From Duganella sp. OV510 (lineage in GTDB: Bacteria; Pseudomonadota; Gammaproteobacteria; Burkholderiales; Burkholderiaceae_D): a stretch of DNA of 64,000 nucleotides. The notes under the pieces were generated by a model. That model searched no databases, was not told the origin of the DNA, and saw nothing but the letters and a program-made list of their open reading frames with translations. The stretch spans positions 310,001 to 374,000 of the forward strand of contig NZ_FNEQ01000003.1 of NCBI RefSeq assembly GCF_900100205.1, given 5' to 3'. The position numbers and the translations under genes were made by a program. This document shows positions 63,269 to 64,000 of the stretch, piece by piece; position 1 is the first letter of the stretch, and every line of letters begins with the position of its first letter.

Positions 63269-64000
63269 ATGATTCATCAGGATAATAACGAACGCGCCCT
63301 CCATCTGTTGCAAACCGTGTTTGGCTACCCAGCCTTCCGCGGGCATCAGGGGGAGATTGTCAGCCACGTGGCCGGCGGCGGCGATGCCCTGGTCCTGATG
63401 CCCACCGGCGGCGGCAAGTCGCTGTGCTACCAGATTCCGGCCCTGCTGCGCGATGGTGTCGGCGTGGTCGTCTCGCCGCTGATCGCGCTGATGCAGGACC
63501 AGGTCGACGCGCTGGAAGAAGTCGGCGTGCGCGCCGCCTTCCTCAACTCCACCCAGACTTACGAAGAGGCCAGCCGTATCGAGCGCCTGGTGCGCACCGG
63601 CGAAATCGATCTGGTCTACGTGGCGCCCGAGCGCCTGATGACGGACCGCTGCCTGAACCTGTTCCAGTCATCGAATATTTCGCTGTTCGCCATCGACGAG
63701 GCGCACTGCGTATCGCAATGGGGCCATGATTTCCGCCCCGAGTACATCAAGCTGTCGATCCTGCACGAGCAGTTCCCGAATGTGCCGCGCATCGCCCTGA
63801 CCGCGACCGCCGATCCGCAGACGCGCGCCGAAATCGTCCACCGCCTGCAACTGGAGGACGCGGCGCAATTCGTCTCGTCCTTCGACCGTCCCAACATCCG
63901 CTACCAGATCGTCGAGAAAGCCAATGGCCGCAAGCAGCTACTGGACTTCATCACCACCGAGCATAGCGGCGACTGCGGCATCGTCTACTGCCTGTCGCGC
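63269..64000 (+). CDS. recQ: ATP-dependent DNA helicase RecQ, 3'-partial
   Basis: 244 codons are visible and the frame is open to the end of the window. The start MIHQDNNERALHLLQTVFGYPAFRGHQGEIV is normal for RecQ. The Walker A motif is PTGGGKSLCYQ with Lys50, motif Ia is VVVSPLIALMQDQVD, and the DEAH box at 143-146 continues as AHCVSQWGHDFRPEY. Motif III is IALTATADPQT, then FDRPNIRY. The catalytic core of the superfamily 2 helicase is thus intact as far as seen; the RQC and HRDC domains lie outside. RecQ acts in recombinational repair. Confidence 0.95.
   Translation, partial: MIHQDNNERALHLLQTVFGYPAFRGHQGEIVSHVAGGGDALVLMPTGGGKSLCYQIPALLRDGVGVVVSPLIALMQDQVDALEEVGVRAAFLNSTQTYEEASRIERLVRTGEIDLVYVAPERLMTDRCLNLFQSSNISLFAIDEAHCVSQWGHDFRPEYIKLSILHEQFPNVPRIALTATADPQTRAEIVHRLQLEDAAQFVSSFDRPNIRYQIVEKANGRKQLLDFITTEHSGDCGIVYCLSR

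Noticed and set aside
1..64000. CRISPR arrays, tRNA or rRNA genes, insertion sequences, prophage or attachment sites
   Set aside because: No regularly spaced repeats, cloverleaf-like segments, transposase or integrase frames were found by eye on either strand.

Overview
The window is 64 kb of high-GC DNA (roughly 60-65 % by eye) from a Gram-negative bacterium. A TolC-type outer-membrane protein, two TonB-dependent receptors, Tat and Sec signal peptides, many LysR/AraC/LuxR regulators and the pcm-rhodanese-tolC order all fit a betaproteobacterium. I would guess Oxalobacteraceae (Massilia, Duganella or Janthinobacterium-like), judged from gene content and not from a database search. No rRNA, tRNA, CRISPR array, transposase, integrase or phage gene was seen. 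No gene-free stretch exceeds about 190 bases. The window cuts the first gene at its 5' end (a sorbosone/PQQ-type dehydrogenase) and the last at its 3' end (recQ).

Layout. 1-6.5 kb: glyoxalase I, an SDR operon, the pcm-rhodanese-tolC operon ending in a clear terminator, and a TetR gene with a good promoter and operator. 6.5-13.3 kb: two tandem paralogous beta-propeller sensor kinases and one NarL-type response regulator. 13.3-31.5 kb: an accessory redox region. It holds two separate isoquinoline/aldehyde-oxidoreductase-type molybdenum enzyme clusters (one with a cytochrome c, one with XdhC), a GlxA-type regulator, two unknown proteins with an atypical LuxR regulator, an MFS pump, a zinc alcohol dehydrogenase, and a cupin / carboxymuconolactone-decarboxylase / cupin operon. 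That operon and its LysR gene carry the same 13-bp site. 31.5-36.2 kb: a DUF2946 protein, an OprC-like copper TonB receptor and a GH97 glycosidase. 36.2-50.1 kb: an ABC-F ATPase, two aldo-keto reductases with LysR, a carboxypeptidase/hydrolase/YkgJ set, a secreted isochorismatase, cupins, a frameshifted LuxR gene, an OhrR-like MarR gene with paired palindromes, and a LysR-binding-protein pair.

50.1-62.3 kb is the most coherent system: a two-armed uronic-acid polysaccharide utilisation locus. The leftward operon encodes an unassigned toroid-type lyase/hydrolase, a Pro1 tautomerase, a GH2 beta-glucuronidase and a GH3 beta-glucosidase. The rightward arm encodes uronate dehydrogenase, a GH105-DUF4861 fusion and a TonB receptor. 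Three AACGTT-centred near-palindromes sit in the three promoter regions, which suggests one LacI-family repressor encoded elsewhere. The inferred logic is uptake by the receptor, release of (unsaturated) glucuronic acid in the periplasm, and oxidation of the free uronate to an aldarate. The window closes with uppP and the start of recQ.
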